The notes under the pieces: model-generated
Database searches by the model: none
The model's input: the letters and a program-made list of their open reading frames with translations, nothing else
Told to the model about the DNA's origin: nothing
Program-made: the position numbers and the translations under genes
Shown: one piece after another, positions 37,306 to 49,215 of the stretch
Layout: every line of letters starts with the position of its first letter
Numbering within the stretch: the stretch's first letter is position 1
Origin: Myrica gale
Taxonomy: Eukaryota; Streptophyta; Magnoliopsida; Fagales; Myricaceae
Length of the DNA stretch: 64,000 nucleotides
Direction of reading: 5' to 3'
NCBI GenBank assembly: GCA_963930655.1
Contig: OZ005611.1
Span: 25,655,001 to 25,719,000, forward strand

Positions 37306-38680
37306 CTTCTTTGGGATCGGGTTTGAACTCAAGCTTTAAGACTTAATTCCTACTTTAAAGTCCCCCACATTTGGATGTGTTAGGTTTGAAAGCGGTTTTC
37401 TGCAAACATCAGAGACCTGTCAACGTCTCCCCCGCTTTGCGTGCATTGAAATCAAATGTCGAATTAAAAAACCAAAAAATATTATGTTTCTTATTTCTCC
37501 AACTGACACTACACTTCACCATCTTATTGACAAAACTTGTGGGACCCTACACTTTTAAATGTTGTTCAATTAAAGTTATTTTTTTATAGCATGAGCCATA
37601 AAATGGGGTCCACCTAAAATTGTTTTTTATAGCATGAACCCTAGAATGGGGTCCACCTACAGTTGTTTTTTTTAATACAATGGGGTCTCCCGTTTGATTA
37701 AAGCATTTATGCAAAATGCTGCAAATAAAAAAATAATAATTATTAAGACCTTACATCACCCAATACAAAGTCCTAGGAGACCTCTCTCAATCTCAATCTC
37801 AAACCCGATCCCTAACAAGGCCATAAAGTTTTTAACACAGGTGTGATCATCATAAAAGATCGAGATTGAAATTAAATTCTGGAATGATTTAAGAAGGTTT
37901 TCTGTTCGAGTTATAGCTTGTTGAAAAGATCTATGAGGCTAGTTTCAAACGCATCAAACGACGTACAATTTGGAGTTTTCTAGACGAAGTTATGGTTAAA
38001 TTACTCCAAGGAGGTCAGGTTGGTAGTTCAGTTCGAGGTGTTGCGTCTTTTGGACGAATTTACTATTTTTAGATTGTTCTTTTGGATTTTCAAAGTGTAT
38101 TTTCATTTTCCTAAGGGTCTTTTATGTTTCCTAAGTCTCAATTAATATTTTGGAAGATGTATCTCTCATTACTCATGCTTGGAGGGTTGTTCCAAGCTTT
38201 GCTATTTATACCCCTCTCTTGTAGTGGTAATAGACAGATTTTGTGTGTTTATACAACTTGAGCCGTAGGCTATTTTGAAGAAGGATTTCTTCTACAAACT
38301 CTTATCCTTCGGTGAATTCCGATAGGTGACGAGTTCAACTCTTATCCTTTGGTGGATTCCAATAGGTGACGAGTTATTACTCTGTATCCTGTGTCGGATT
38401 ACATTGAGTGGTGATTTCTGTATCCCTTTGTGTTCTACTTGGGTGATGAGCTTATCTATCATAGTGTGTGAGTTATATTGTGTTTCTGAGTGTTTTCCCG
38501 ACGTCCCACAAACATCTTGAGGTCTCTATTCCTATTCCGAGGTGTCTCTCTTTCCCGGATTATTACTTTCCGAGGTCTCCATTACTATTTTCGAGGTGTC
38601 CATTTACCCCATTTCAACCATTCCGAAGTGCTCACGAGGTGTCCCGCGCTTTTCCGGTTAACCCCGGTATCAGTTTTGGA
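37306..38680. mobile_element. Composite insertion private to duplication copy 1
   Basis: Interrupts a block that is continuous in copy 2 (TTAAGATA...TTTTGGACAACC at about 47346). The left part, 37306-37820, has inverted ends GGGATCGGGTTTGA / CAAACCCGATCCC, like a MITE, and an internal 44-bp direct repeat (37578-37665). The right part, 37840-38680, looks like an LTR, with CTATTTATACCCCTCTCTTG as a possible TATA region and a tandem repeat at 38298-38374. No coding frame. Confidence 0.6.
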
Positions 38681-38717
38681 CAACCTTTCAAGTAGGAAAG
38701 ATAAACAAATTGTTTCT

Positions 38718-39215
38718 ATCAATGGAACGAGCCCCGAAGGGCATTCTAAGGATGTATTTCATCAGCTCGACACCCTATTTGTTGAAAATAGCTCCTTCAT
38801 TTGCCGCGCCTATTTGTATTGCCACAATCATGCTTATCGATATGCAACTGACTAAATAGGATATATGGCCGGGTAGGACAGCTTTGCTTATGACCGGAAT
38901 GCTACCCCGTTTGAACTCTAGAACGAAACAAAAGTCATTGCTCATTCCTGCTCATGCTTGATAGCCCAAGCTTGCTATAACTATTCCTTAGCCTAGTAGA
39001 CTTGTCTAAAAGAAGAAAAGATGCACGAGCCACTCTTTCTCTTATATATATACTCTATTTGAAGATAGTGATTTAAATGCCTATCCCCTGCCTATGCGCT
39101 TGCCTTTACTACCTGACTTTACCTGCCTGCCTTGAACTTGAAGTTGATCTCTTATCAATATTCGACAGCTTGAAGAGGGCTGATGGCTGATTGCTAAAGA
39201 AAAATTGTCATTGAA
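38718..39215. other. Insertion private to copy 1, possibly organelle-derived
   Basis: About 500 bp absent from copy 2, where AAACAAATTGTT runs straight into CCACTTGCACTGTC. Its base composition is more even than the surroundings, and phrases such as GGAACGAGCCCCGAAGG and GACCGGAATGCTACCCCG read like plant mitochondrial intergenic DNA. Origin unproven. Confidence 0.35.
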
Positions 39216-39712
39216 AGCGCCACTTGCACTGTCACCATATAATATATGGCATGTTATCGAAATTTATTGATATTATCCATAACATTAGTTTTTGAATCAT
39301 ACTAAAGCCCCTCTTGTATACTTTCCAGTATGGAGGGAAAGTATCAAACAAGCCTGAAGCCTAATGAGTCATGACGCTGTACATAAATCCATAACAGAGA
39401 CAACAGGTCATACACCAAGGAAGATTGCCACCTTTCACGCGATTAGAAGTAGAATCAACGATGATCTTATGGTATACTACTCGATCGAGTACTGAAGTAT
39501 ATATTTTCAGGTTTTTAGGTGGAAAATAAAGTGCATCGATCGTTCCGCCAAATATGATACTAGAAACCATTGCAGCAGCAGAACGATTAACATCTATACA
39601 GAGCAGAGCGAAATGATCAACTATGATCGATCACGCATAATCTGGTAGTGAGGCAATTTACTTCAGACTAGAGAGTTATAACGAGGATGACGTAAAGCTT
39701 TGCAAAGAAGTA

Positions 39713-39803
39713 TACAAGAGTGATATTGGTCCCGACTCGTCTCTTATAATTACCTCTTGGTGCTATGGTGTATAAGATGAGCCGGACCGATATCACACCA
39801 TGT
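39713..39803 (+). ncRNA. MIR171/MIR479-like precursor hairpin B
   Basis: 5' arm 39720-39742 and 3' arm 39775-39796 (TGAGCCGGACCGATATCAC). The arms pair with one bulged C on the 5' side and an A-C mismatch where copy B' has G-C. Loop of about 32 nt. The short flank TGCAAAGAAG-TATACAAGAG and a downstream block near 40300 resemble those of hairpin A, so A and B are older duplicates. Confidence 0.75.
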
Positions 39804-40690
39804 CTCTTCTTCGAAGTGATTTCTTTGGGTTTGCTGCCCATGTTGGAAGAGTTGAAACCTTCCCCCTACATGTGTAGGACAATTAGTAATTAAATGCTTA
39901 TGCTATAGTCGTGGAACTTTTGGCTCTTCTTGATTCGATGGAGTAACAATACGGAAACAGCATATACTGAGCAAATATAGAAGATTTATCATGACCAGGA
40001 GTTGGGAATCCCGGCTCCTAGATATTGTTTATAAAAGCCTAATGGAGGATTAATTCTTTTAGTCATGGAAAGAGAAATAGCATGCAGAGAAAGCAAATTA
40101 CATCACTAATGTCGTAAGATATGCATTCTAGCCGTTATTCAATCCAGGAGACAAACAATTGCAGTGCACAATATAGTAAAATGTCACATCCTATGGAAAG
40201 AAGTTGGATTTGGGTATCGTCGATTCATTGGTTATCGAATATTAGATATCTCCAAAAGGCGAGTAAGATCTTCTCATGTCAAAGATGCATATATATATTT
40301 TGGAATCTTACAGATTGACCAAATCCACGTTGAGATCTTTCAGTTTCTAGGAATTAGATCGATCTCGACAAAAAAGCATAGAGTTCGAAGTATATTGGAA
40401 CATATTCCTTTTAACATGAGGAGGTAATTTTGAGGAGTGACATTTTGTACATTAATAAATAATTCAATTTCAACTACAGAACGAGAAGTAAAAGACAAAG
40501 TTGAGCTCTTAGCATATGGATCCTGGAGCCCAATGGTACACGTGGCATTAATGAGAGCTCGTCAGGTCAACTAGAACATAATTATCATTAGAACTGCGCA
40601 TTATTTTCGTTGTCGTTCTCATGAGAAAATAGCTGAGAATTAAATAACCAATAGAAGGGATCGAAGTATTGCTTTAGATTCTCCTATAAG

Positions 40691-43397
40691 AATACGACAA
40701 TGAAAGGACACATGAAAGGACTTGATATGGAGACTTCCATTTGGAGCAGCAATACATTGTCCACCTCGGTTTTCCAGCGCCTTCTTGAGGACCTTAAGAT
40801 CCTTAGGCCTGATCTGCATCAATGGGTCTATCTGCTGCATTGATCAGCTAAATGTTAGCGTGTTTCTCATCTCTGTTGCCACATCGACTAATTGACAAAG
40901 AGAAAACTATTTTGCACTTTCATGGGTTTGGAACAACGGTAAACTCCACAAGAGGGACCCCTGACCATTAAATCACTTCCTATTATATACCAACTAAATC
41001 GACAACAACGGTTAACAAATTTGTGATTTATCAACTGTCAAACTTCCAAACTTCTCGTTCATCCCCTCTCTATCTCTCTCTTCCAAATTTCTGGTCCACC
41101 CCAACCCTAATTCGTTATCCTTTTTTATTCCTTGTCATTCTTTAATAGGTTGTGATCTTGTTATGAGCCTTGTACGCTAATCTTTGTGATCTTGTTATGA
41201 GCCCTGTACGCTAATCTTTACCTTTTTGGCATTTATACAACTGCTCAAAAAAAGGTTTTAGATGGCCATGAAGAAGTCAGAGTGGTTGGAGAGGTCCGAC
41301 GTCGGGGCAGTCCAGGGTGAGCGGATGGTGTGTCAATGGCTCGGGAGTATATTTTCAAGTACTACACCTTTCTGATTCTAATGGTTGAGATTACCGTGAT
41401 TTTCATCGTCAGCTGGTCCACCTACCTCTTGCTGAGGCCTCTTCGCCAAACTATGATCATCACACAAATTGTCGTAAGCTCCTTAACATAATTCATGACC
41501 ATATCAAGTCATGTCATGTGTACATACTTGCTAGTTTGTTAGATATAATCATTCACCTGCATCAATCCTGTCTGGAGCCTTAGCTTTTCCTACGTTGATA
41601 TTGGATCACCTTCACCGAAAAACAATATCGAGTAGATATATAAGTAAGTTATATATATTTTTCATTCAACTGACTTTTTTTTAACGATTATTTTTTACAA
41701 TTATTTAAACGTTATATTGATTACAATTTATGATTTAAGAAGAGTTGGATGCAGGAGAGGTCCAAGATAGATTATTTTTATTGCGTATTGTATTTAATTG
41801 TTTCGAATATTGTGATTAATTATTTACTATGCTCTAAAAATCATTATTCTAGATAATTGTTATTTAGATACCACGTTTTTATATTTATTATATTAGGTAA
41901 TATGTTGTGACGTAAGATATTATACAGTTATTATTAAGTGACATTGTATATGTAGAAAAATCATACAAATGATTAATGAATCAAAGAAAAGATTTTTTTG
42001 TTCCTTATACAATTAATGTTTTGTTCTAGACCAAAGTACATAATTATGTACAATAGGTCTATACTCATGTATCTCTATTAAATATGATGATATACTCAGT
42101 CATCGAGGTAGTGACCTTAAGCAAACGAGTAGGTGCACTATAAGAGTACATCCATTGAACGAGATCAAATATGGATACCTTCTGAAAGTGATCATTGATG
42201 CTGAGAAAATATTTAGCACAATTTATTTTATGATATCTTTAGACCTGAGAGGTTTGTGCAAATTTGATTATTGTGTACTTGTACTCTGACCAAGTCTTTT
42301 GGTGATGATCTTTCTAGCTCAAATGTTCCAGACAATGTCAGGTTTTGTAGATGATGAATGAGTTTGTATAAACGTTCATGATCAGGAATCCACCAATCTC
42401 TTCGTGAGATAGTATATTCAAGTATATTTGTATAAAGTTGGACTTGAGAAAAATAAATCTTTGGCCGGAGGAATTTTGTGGAAATGTTTTTCAAAATTAA
42501 TATATAATATATATTTATTTGTGGAATTATTTTGAGATCAATTTGAGAGTCTAACGAGTTACAAATTATAAAATTGAGAATTATATAAGTTAGAGATTGT
42601 ATCAATGATAATATTCTCGTCCTATTAGCTCATATGGAATATAATATGGTAGAAAGATAAATAAACAATTATAATTATTAACAAAATGAATTTCAGAAAT
42701 TAATCTCAAATTCTCAGGAGTGAATTTTAATATGTTGATGGATATGATTACAATTAGTAGAAGCCTAAAATATGGAATAAAAGGATATAAGCGAGTTAAT
42801 GGAAAAATAGTTTTTTCATGTAATCCTATGGCCGAGATCTGAGATCCCTAACCATCCCACACATTATCACACATAGGGTTTTCATATATAAGGATAATTA
42901 TGAGATAGTTTACTCTAATCGTTAGTTTAATAGTTGGCTAGCAGAACTAAGAAAACCCTACGACTGCTGTAAGCGTGGAGAGGAAAGAGTAAGAAAATTT
43001 TGGGCTGTTATTGTAGAATTGTAGAAAATGAAGAGCTGAGAAGAAAAAGTGCCCATAGAATAGCAGAAAGAGAAATGATGAGAAGTTCGCAATTTTGCGA
43101 ATCTGCTTCAATCAATTGATAAAACAGTAAAGTGTTGCTACCTTATACACCGAGCCAATAGAGCCGTAACAAAAAGAAAAGAGAAAAGGCTATAACTAAC
43201 TCTAGCTATACAAAGACACGTGTAAAGCTAAGCTAAACAATACACAGAAGTGTAATAACCCCCATTAACTCAGCAGATCAATAAGAATTATCGAAATTGT
43301 GAGAACGACAAGAACCTGAAGATTATTGAAGAATTCTCGGAATCAACAAAGAGAATTGGTAACTCAATTTTCCGCAGTTGAAACTTTTAGCCTTAAA
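40691..43397. other. Spacer between duplication copies
   Basis: Mostly A+T-rich sequence with no gene apart from the CHX-like remnant at 41336. A short direct repeat (CTTGTTATGAGCC(T/C)TGTACGC) lies at about 41157-41216. Confidence 0.5.
41336..41473 (+). pseudogene. Cation/H+ exchanger (CHX) N-terminal fragment
   Basis: A 46-codon exon-like piece from ATG to a GTAAGC donor. It encodes FLILMVEITVIFIVSWSTYL followed by LLRPLRQTMIITQIV. This resembles the first transmembrane segments of plant CHX antiporters (hydrophobic helix, then L-K/R-P-L-x-Q-P-x-I-x-x-x-I). No further exons were found in the following AT-rich DNA, so it is a remnant at best. Confidence 0.45.
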
Positions 43398-43492
43398 CTT
43401 AAAGTACAAGTAAGGATCAAAGAGATCGATGAGAGTTATAGACAAAATATGGCTAAATTTACATGTTGTCCCTTAACCATGAGTTCAATATA

Positions 43493-44373
43493 TACGAAAA
43501 ATCTATTTTAGACCCTATTAACACCTATAGGGGTAGAATATGTGCTTCCACTTTATTTAAAAATTCAATAACAATTTTAGAACAAATCCTAAAATTGTTG
43601 AGTCTAGATCTAAATAATCAATCAACAAAATAAATAGGGAAATAATAAAACAAATATCAGTCATACACAAGACAAGAATTTTGTTGACGAAGTTGAAAAC
43701 TTTTGAACTTACCTTGAAAAGTCACTCCGAGCTAGCAGCCACTAGAAACTCACTATGAAGTAAAACCTTATAACGGTGATTCAGACATAGACAACATTCA
43801 GTTGCTTGACTCTGATTACCTTGATGTAATAATCTAAGTAATCCAACCTAGACCCGCTTCCTGCTGTTAACCCTAAGCTCTCTGAGGTTCTTCTTATCTA
43901 ATCTTTACGAACGTCATTGTACTTCGACATCAGGAACTCCGACATCCAAACTCTCACAAGAAGATTGGTTTCAATGGTGATTGAATCTAGATAATTGGAG
44001 AAAATTTGAACTGTTTATGAGTAGGGATATCTAAAGGATTTTCTCTATCTAGGAGACTTGAATTTGAATAAATCTTGGAATGACTTCCTCAAATTTTCCT
44101 GCTTAATCTCTCTATGTATTTATAGAGTTGGTTAAGTTCTATTACAAAAAGAATTCTAAAAGGAAGAAAATATTTCAAAATCCAAATTTTGAAATAGTTG
44201 CAAAGACTTTGCATTCTGAGCTCATTGTTTTAGCTCTTCATCTTGATGATGTTCTTATCCTTTCAAACTTTAAAAGATTCCTTAATCAAGTGAACACTTT
44301 GACCAAACTTAAAATACAACTCAATTTAAATTTAAAATTTGAGACGAATTACACCGTCGTTAAAACACTAACA
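43493..44373 (-). mobile_element. Solo-LTR-like insertion in duplication copy 2
   Basis: Splits a block that is continuous in copy 1 (TTCAATATATATATCACAAC at about 34161). ATATA flanks both sides. The right end is CACTAACA. Read on the minus strand it has a TATA-like CTCTATAAATACATAGAGAG, consistent with LTR promoter polarity. No internal coding domain. It shows the same layout as 18190-18900. Confidence 0.6.
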
Positions 44374-44862
44374 ATATATATATCACAACAACTTACCGAT
44401 TTTGATCAGATAAAGTGGCCGGCCACTGCAATAATAGACAAGGATCAGCATAATACAACTCGTTGTTTTGGTGGGCTCTGAGAGGCCAGATTACTGGAAA
44501 TATGCTTTTACCAATAAATTAAAGGTTGAAGAATTGGCCAGGAAGAGAAGGCCGTCAGGGCACGTTCGTTTGTGTTGGTGGGCCCTAAACCTCAGAAATC
44601 TTATTCGAAAACTTACTCTAATAGAGGTACGATCGAACAGGATGTAAAGAAGTCTTTCTGTAATAATACGTTTAGAACGAAAAATTGAGTTTAAAATTAG
44701 AGAAAAAGAAAGGCAACATGAAGTCAAATTGAAAATGGAGCAGATAAAATTGCAAAAGGGACTCTACCAAATAAACATGATCAACCATATAGGAGGCTGA
44801 CGATCATGACAGCGCCAGGCGAACCCGGCCCGCTAATATGTAGCTGTACGTGCAAAGAAGCA

Positions 44863-44959
44863 TACAAGAGTGATATTGGTTCGGCTCGTCTCAGTCTCCA
44901 GAGCTTAATTTGGAAGTACTGAAGGTGGAAGATGAGCCGGTCCAATATCACGCCTTGTC
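44863..44959 (+). ncRNA. MIR171/MIR479-like precursor hairpin A'
   Basis: Duplicate of hairpin A. The 5' arm 44870-44891 is identical to A. The 3' arm 44930-44951 carries one change (TGAGCCGGTCCAATATCAC), which gives a T-T mismatch with the 5' arm. The loop is 4 nt longer. Arms are conserved while flanks have diverged. Confidence 0.83.
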
Positions 44960-47900
44960 TACTTCCTCAGGAAAGAGTTCTTAGAGTTTCTAACTTTCTC
45001 CCCGTGTCTTGGGAAAGAATGGAGCCTCACCCCCTGGACTTATATAGTGCTGCAAAGGGTTTATGTGAATGGGTCCTATGGTAAATAAAATGGATATACT
45101 AATTAATTAAGCATATTGGACATTTATCAAATTAATAACTGAGGAATCGCACTAGCTTTCTTTTTCTCTTTTTATAAAATTAGCTGCACATTAAGAGGAT
45201 TTAATTCCCTTCTGATGGCATGCATGAATCGCATGTAAATTATTTGAAGTCTACTCAATCCATCAAGAATATTGTAAATTAAGTTTGGGTTAAGGCTAGG
45301 GTTCAACTATTTAGAAATAAAATACTTAAACATCTCTAAAGTACGAATCTTCATGAGATTGCTCTTTAGATCTTGGAAAGAAGTATATGATCATATATAT
45401 ACTAATTGTGGAATCAAAAGGGTTGACCAAATCTAAATTGAGATTTCAAGGGAAAAAAGGTGAAGTTCAATGTATTGGAGGACATATTCTAATTATTTGG
45501 AATACGTACTTCTGGGAGATGTGCTAAGATGCAAAAGCTATAAAGGAGATGGGGTACTTTACATACAAAAGTTAATTGGGTCCTCCCACTAATGCATGTT
45601 GATTTGGATTAGATATTGGAAAGAGTCGTAATATTGCTTCATAGCCAATATTATAGACCCACAAATTGAGAGATCGAAATTAAATTTGCATTCGATATTA
45701 TATCCATCTACTGTTAGGTTGGGGTACTATGGCATTAAATTTTCTACTCTAGAAACTTGACTTAGCTGCGTGCATGCATGGCTTCTCAGGACAAGTTTGC
45801 CTAATTCAGGACTAGATCTGTTTCGAGAAATCAGATGATAATTAAAAAGGGATACTCAATAATAAAGTAGGAACGTTTAAAACAATTACGTACCCAATTA
45901 TTTTTCTTTTCTGATACGAGTAATTAACAGGAGTTTTAAGCCTAGAAAAAAAAATTAACAGGAGTTTTACTTTGACTAATTAATTCTATAGCCACTTTTG
46001 ATTGCCACTATTTGAATTATTTATGGAAGCTGGGCTTGCCACATTAATTCTTGACTCTTAAACTATACCTATGAACTTCTTCAATTTTAATCTTTTCGGA
46101 TCTAATTAATTAACAAGTACATACAAATGATGTATATATCATGTACGTGTATGAATAAATAATGCCTTCTCTTGCTTCAGTTGGCCATCGCAAGGTCCCC
46201 AACATTTTAACAAGAACCTTTTGGACTTGAGAAAAATATTGTATAGCTGATCCTCTTATATTAATACTCTCTTATTTAAATATTTTTTAAGAAAACCAAT
46301 TTCATTTCATGCATAAAGAAACGTACTATTCTAATAATTCATAACTAATATCTGTTTCGGAAAGTTTTCTTGATAACATGATTAATCGTACGAAATGATT
46401 CTTAGGATCTTCATTCTCAAATATGCAAGGAGTAATTAATTTAATTGATTTTATTTTGAAAAAACTTACACCCAAGTTCTATAATATATGAAGAACTTTT
46501 TTTGTCCTGGACACTGACATAAACCCAAATGAAAAACCAATAAAATATCATTTATTCGAACAACCTAACTTTTTTATTTTTTAATTTCATATGCAATTGG
46601 TAATTTATTTATTACAGTAATAGAAGAGGCCGTCATCTTTAATATTTGCCGGCACCCCAATTTAAGATCTGTTGACATGCATAGAGCTAAAGTTCTATCG
46701 AAGGACGGTACCTATAGTGCAAGACTTTCAGACAAAGAAGTGCAAGAATTTTAGCTCTGACCAGAAACCTCAGCTTTACCATCATTTAACAATGGATGCA
46801 CCATGAAACAAATCGAATGTCTTACTTTTCAGTGATCCCATGCTTGTGAGCTCAGAGATACTATACGGTGCCTCTCTTTTCCACTGTCGTTAATGGTGCT
46901 GTCATCTCAGTCTCTGGTATTATCACATTCTTTTGGTTTCTTTTTTTTTTCTCATCACATTGTTTTTGTTTTTTGGAGCATTAATCTTTTGTTTCTATTG
47001 GGCACATGCAAGATTCTATAATCCTTCTTGATGTTTTAAAGCGGATGCTCTTGCTGTCGTTGATGCCTCGTAGAGCCTACACCTCTCTGACTTTTCTGAG
47101 TGGATGTTCATGCACCGATTATTCACCAGGTGACGGGAGACGTGGTGTTGATTTGCACATTCCAGGTTGGTTTCTGTCTGATTTACCTTCTCTTTCTAAA
47201 GTTCCAAATTACTAGCACTAATTATTATAATGTACATGTGCCAAAATATGATCCAGATATTAACCAAGTGATCAGTATGTAATTGGATAAACGTGGTCCA
47301 CGAAAATAGGTCAGAGAAACTGCACATGGCTATAGAACTTATCATTAAGATAAATTTTTGGACAACCTTCCAAACACAAAAGATAAACAAATTGTTCCAC
47401 TTGCACTGTCACCATATAATTTATGGCATGTTATCGAAATTCATTAATAATATTATCCATAACATTGGTTCTTGGATCATACTAACAAGCCTCATGACGC
47501 TGTACATAAATCCATAACAGAGACAACAGGCCGTCATACACCAAGGAAGCTGATGAAAGAAAACAAGCAAAAGATACTTATTCAATAATAGATACTTACA
47601 CCAGTATATCCATATATACTGTTATGCTATCAATCATACATGGAAAGACACAAAGAAAGAAATAAATACAGCTGTAACTCTAACGTCTATATGTGCTCTG
47701 TCAATGAGTCTCCCTATCTGTCAATAAGCAATCCCACGATATTAGCCTTGTCTTTGTACGCCTTTTCTCCAGCCTTGACTCTAGTTCCTTAAGTTCAGCA
47801 CTGTTACCTTTTTGTTCAGATGACCAGCCACCATCGTGTGTAATATGTTTAACAGCTGATTGCGCGCCACCTTTCAAGCAACCTGCATGGGCAGTAAGAA

Positions 47901-48155
47901 AAACTGTAGAGCTTATGTTAGAAGCAGAATTAACGATGATCTTATGGTATAGTACTCGATCGAGTACTGAAGTACGTATTTTCAGGTTTTTAGGTGGAAA
48001 ATAAAGTTCATCGATCGTTCCGCCAAATATGATACTAGAAACCATTGCTGAGCGAAATTATCAACTATGATCGATCACGCATATTCTGGTAGTGAGGCAA
48101 TTCACTTCAGACAGAGAAACATAGCGAGGATAACTTAAAGCTTTGCAAAGAAGCA

Positions 48156-48243
48156 TACAAGAGTGATATTGGTCCCGGCTCGTCTCTTATAACCTCTTGA
48201 TGCTATGGTGTAGAAGATGAGCCGGACTGATATCACACCATGT
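48156..48243 (+). ncRNA. MIR171/MIR479-like precursor hairpin B'
   Basis: Duplicate of hairpin B. The 5' arm 48163-48185 contains GGTCCCGGCTCGTCT and pairs better than B. The 3' arm 48215-48236 reads TGAGCCGGACTGATATCAC. Loop of about 29 nt. Confidence 0.8.
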
Positions 48244-48750
48244 CTACTTCTTCGAAGTGATTTCTTTGGGTTTGCTGCCCATGTTGGAAGAGTTGAAACC
48301 TGCCCCCTATATATAGGACAATTAGTAATTAACTGCTTACGCTATAGTCGTGGAACTTTTGGCCCTTCTTGATTGGATGGAGTAACAATACGGAAACAGC
48401 ATATACTGTGCACATATAGAAGATTTATCACGACCCGGAGTTGGGAATCCCACTAGATATATTGTTTATAAAAGCCTAATGAAGAATTAATTTTTTTAGT
48501 CATGGAAAGAGAAATAGCATGCAGAGAAAGCAAATTACATCACTAATGTCGTAAGATATACATTCTGCCGTTATTCAATCCAGGAGACAAACAATTGCAA
48601 TGCACAATAACTAATAACATTATTCTTTATGTAGCAAAATGTCACATCCTATTGAAAGAAGTCAAATGGAAAGAAGTTGGATATGGGTATCGTAGATTCG
48701 TTGGTTATCGAATAGATATCTCCAAAAGGCGAGTAAGATCTAATCAAAGA

Positions 48751-48753
<3 letters not shown>

Positions 48754-48793
<40 letters not shown>
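48754..48793. repeat. (AT)n microsatellite
   Basis: About 20 AT units in copy 2. Copy 1 has a short TATATATA at the matching place (about 40292). Confidence 0.9.
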
Positions 48794-48797
<4 letters not shown>

Positions 48798-49215
48798 ATC
48801 TTACAGATTGACCAAATCTACGTTGAGATCTTTCAGTTTCTAGGAAGATCGATCTCGACAAAAAAGCATAGAGTTCGAAGGATATTGGAACATATTCCTT
48901 TTAACCTGAGAAGGTTATAATTTTGAGGAGTGGCATTTTGTACAATTCAATTTCGACTACAGATAGAGAAGGAAAAGACAAACTTGAGCTATTTTAAGTA
49001 GATGGGTCCTGGAGCTAGTCCAATGGTGCACGTGGCATTAATGAGAGCTCGTCACGTCAATTAGAATTAATATTATCATTAGAACTGCGCATTATTTTCG
49101 TTGTCGTTTTCATGAGAAAAGAGCTGAGAATTAAATAACCAATAGAAGCCATCGAAGTAATATTGCTTAAGATTCTCCCATCCCTTTTTCTTTCCTGAAC
49201 TGTTGTAAGAATATG

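Larger units (their letters stand above)
34078..40690. repeat. Segmental duplication, copy 1 (MIR-bearing)
   Basis: Collinear with 43398-49215, beginning near AAGTACAAGT and ending near AATTAAATAACCAATAGAAG. Shared blocks include the hairpins at 34604/44863 and 39713/48156, the GGCCGGCCACTGC block at 34210/44418, and GATGCTCTTGCTGTCG at 36993/47044. Copy 1 has private insertions at 37306-38680 and 38718-39215 and a private tandem repeat at 36497-36667. Confidence 0.92.
43398..49215. repeat. Segmental duplication, copy 2 (MIR-bearing)
   Basis: Collinear partner of 34078-40690. It lacks the two copy 1 insertions but has its own at 43493-44373, and a longer version at about 47548-47900 of a block shortened in copy 1. 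Long stretches (for example around 45600-45720 against 35340-35460) are almost identical. Confidence 0.92.

Noticed and set aside
48649..48861. 70-aa frame with a long YIYIYI run
   Set aside because: It is a translation of the (AT)n microsatellite.
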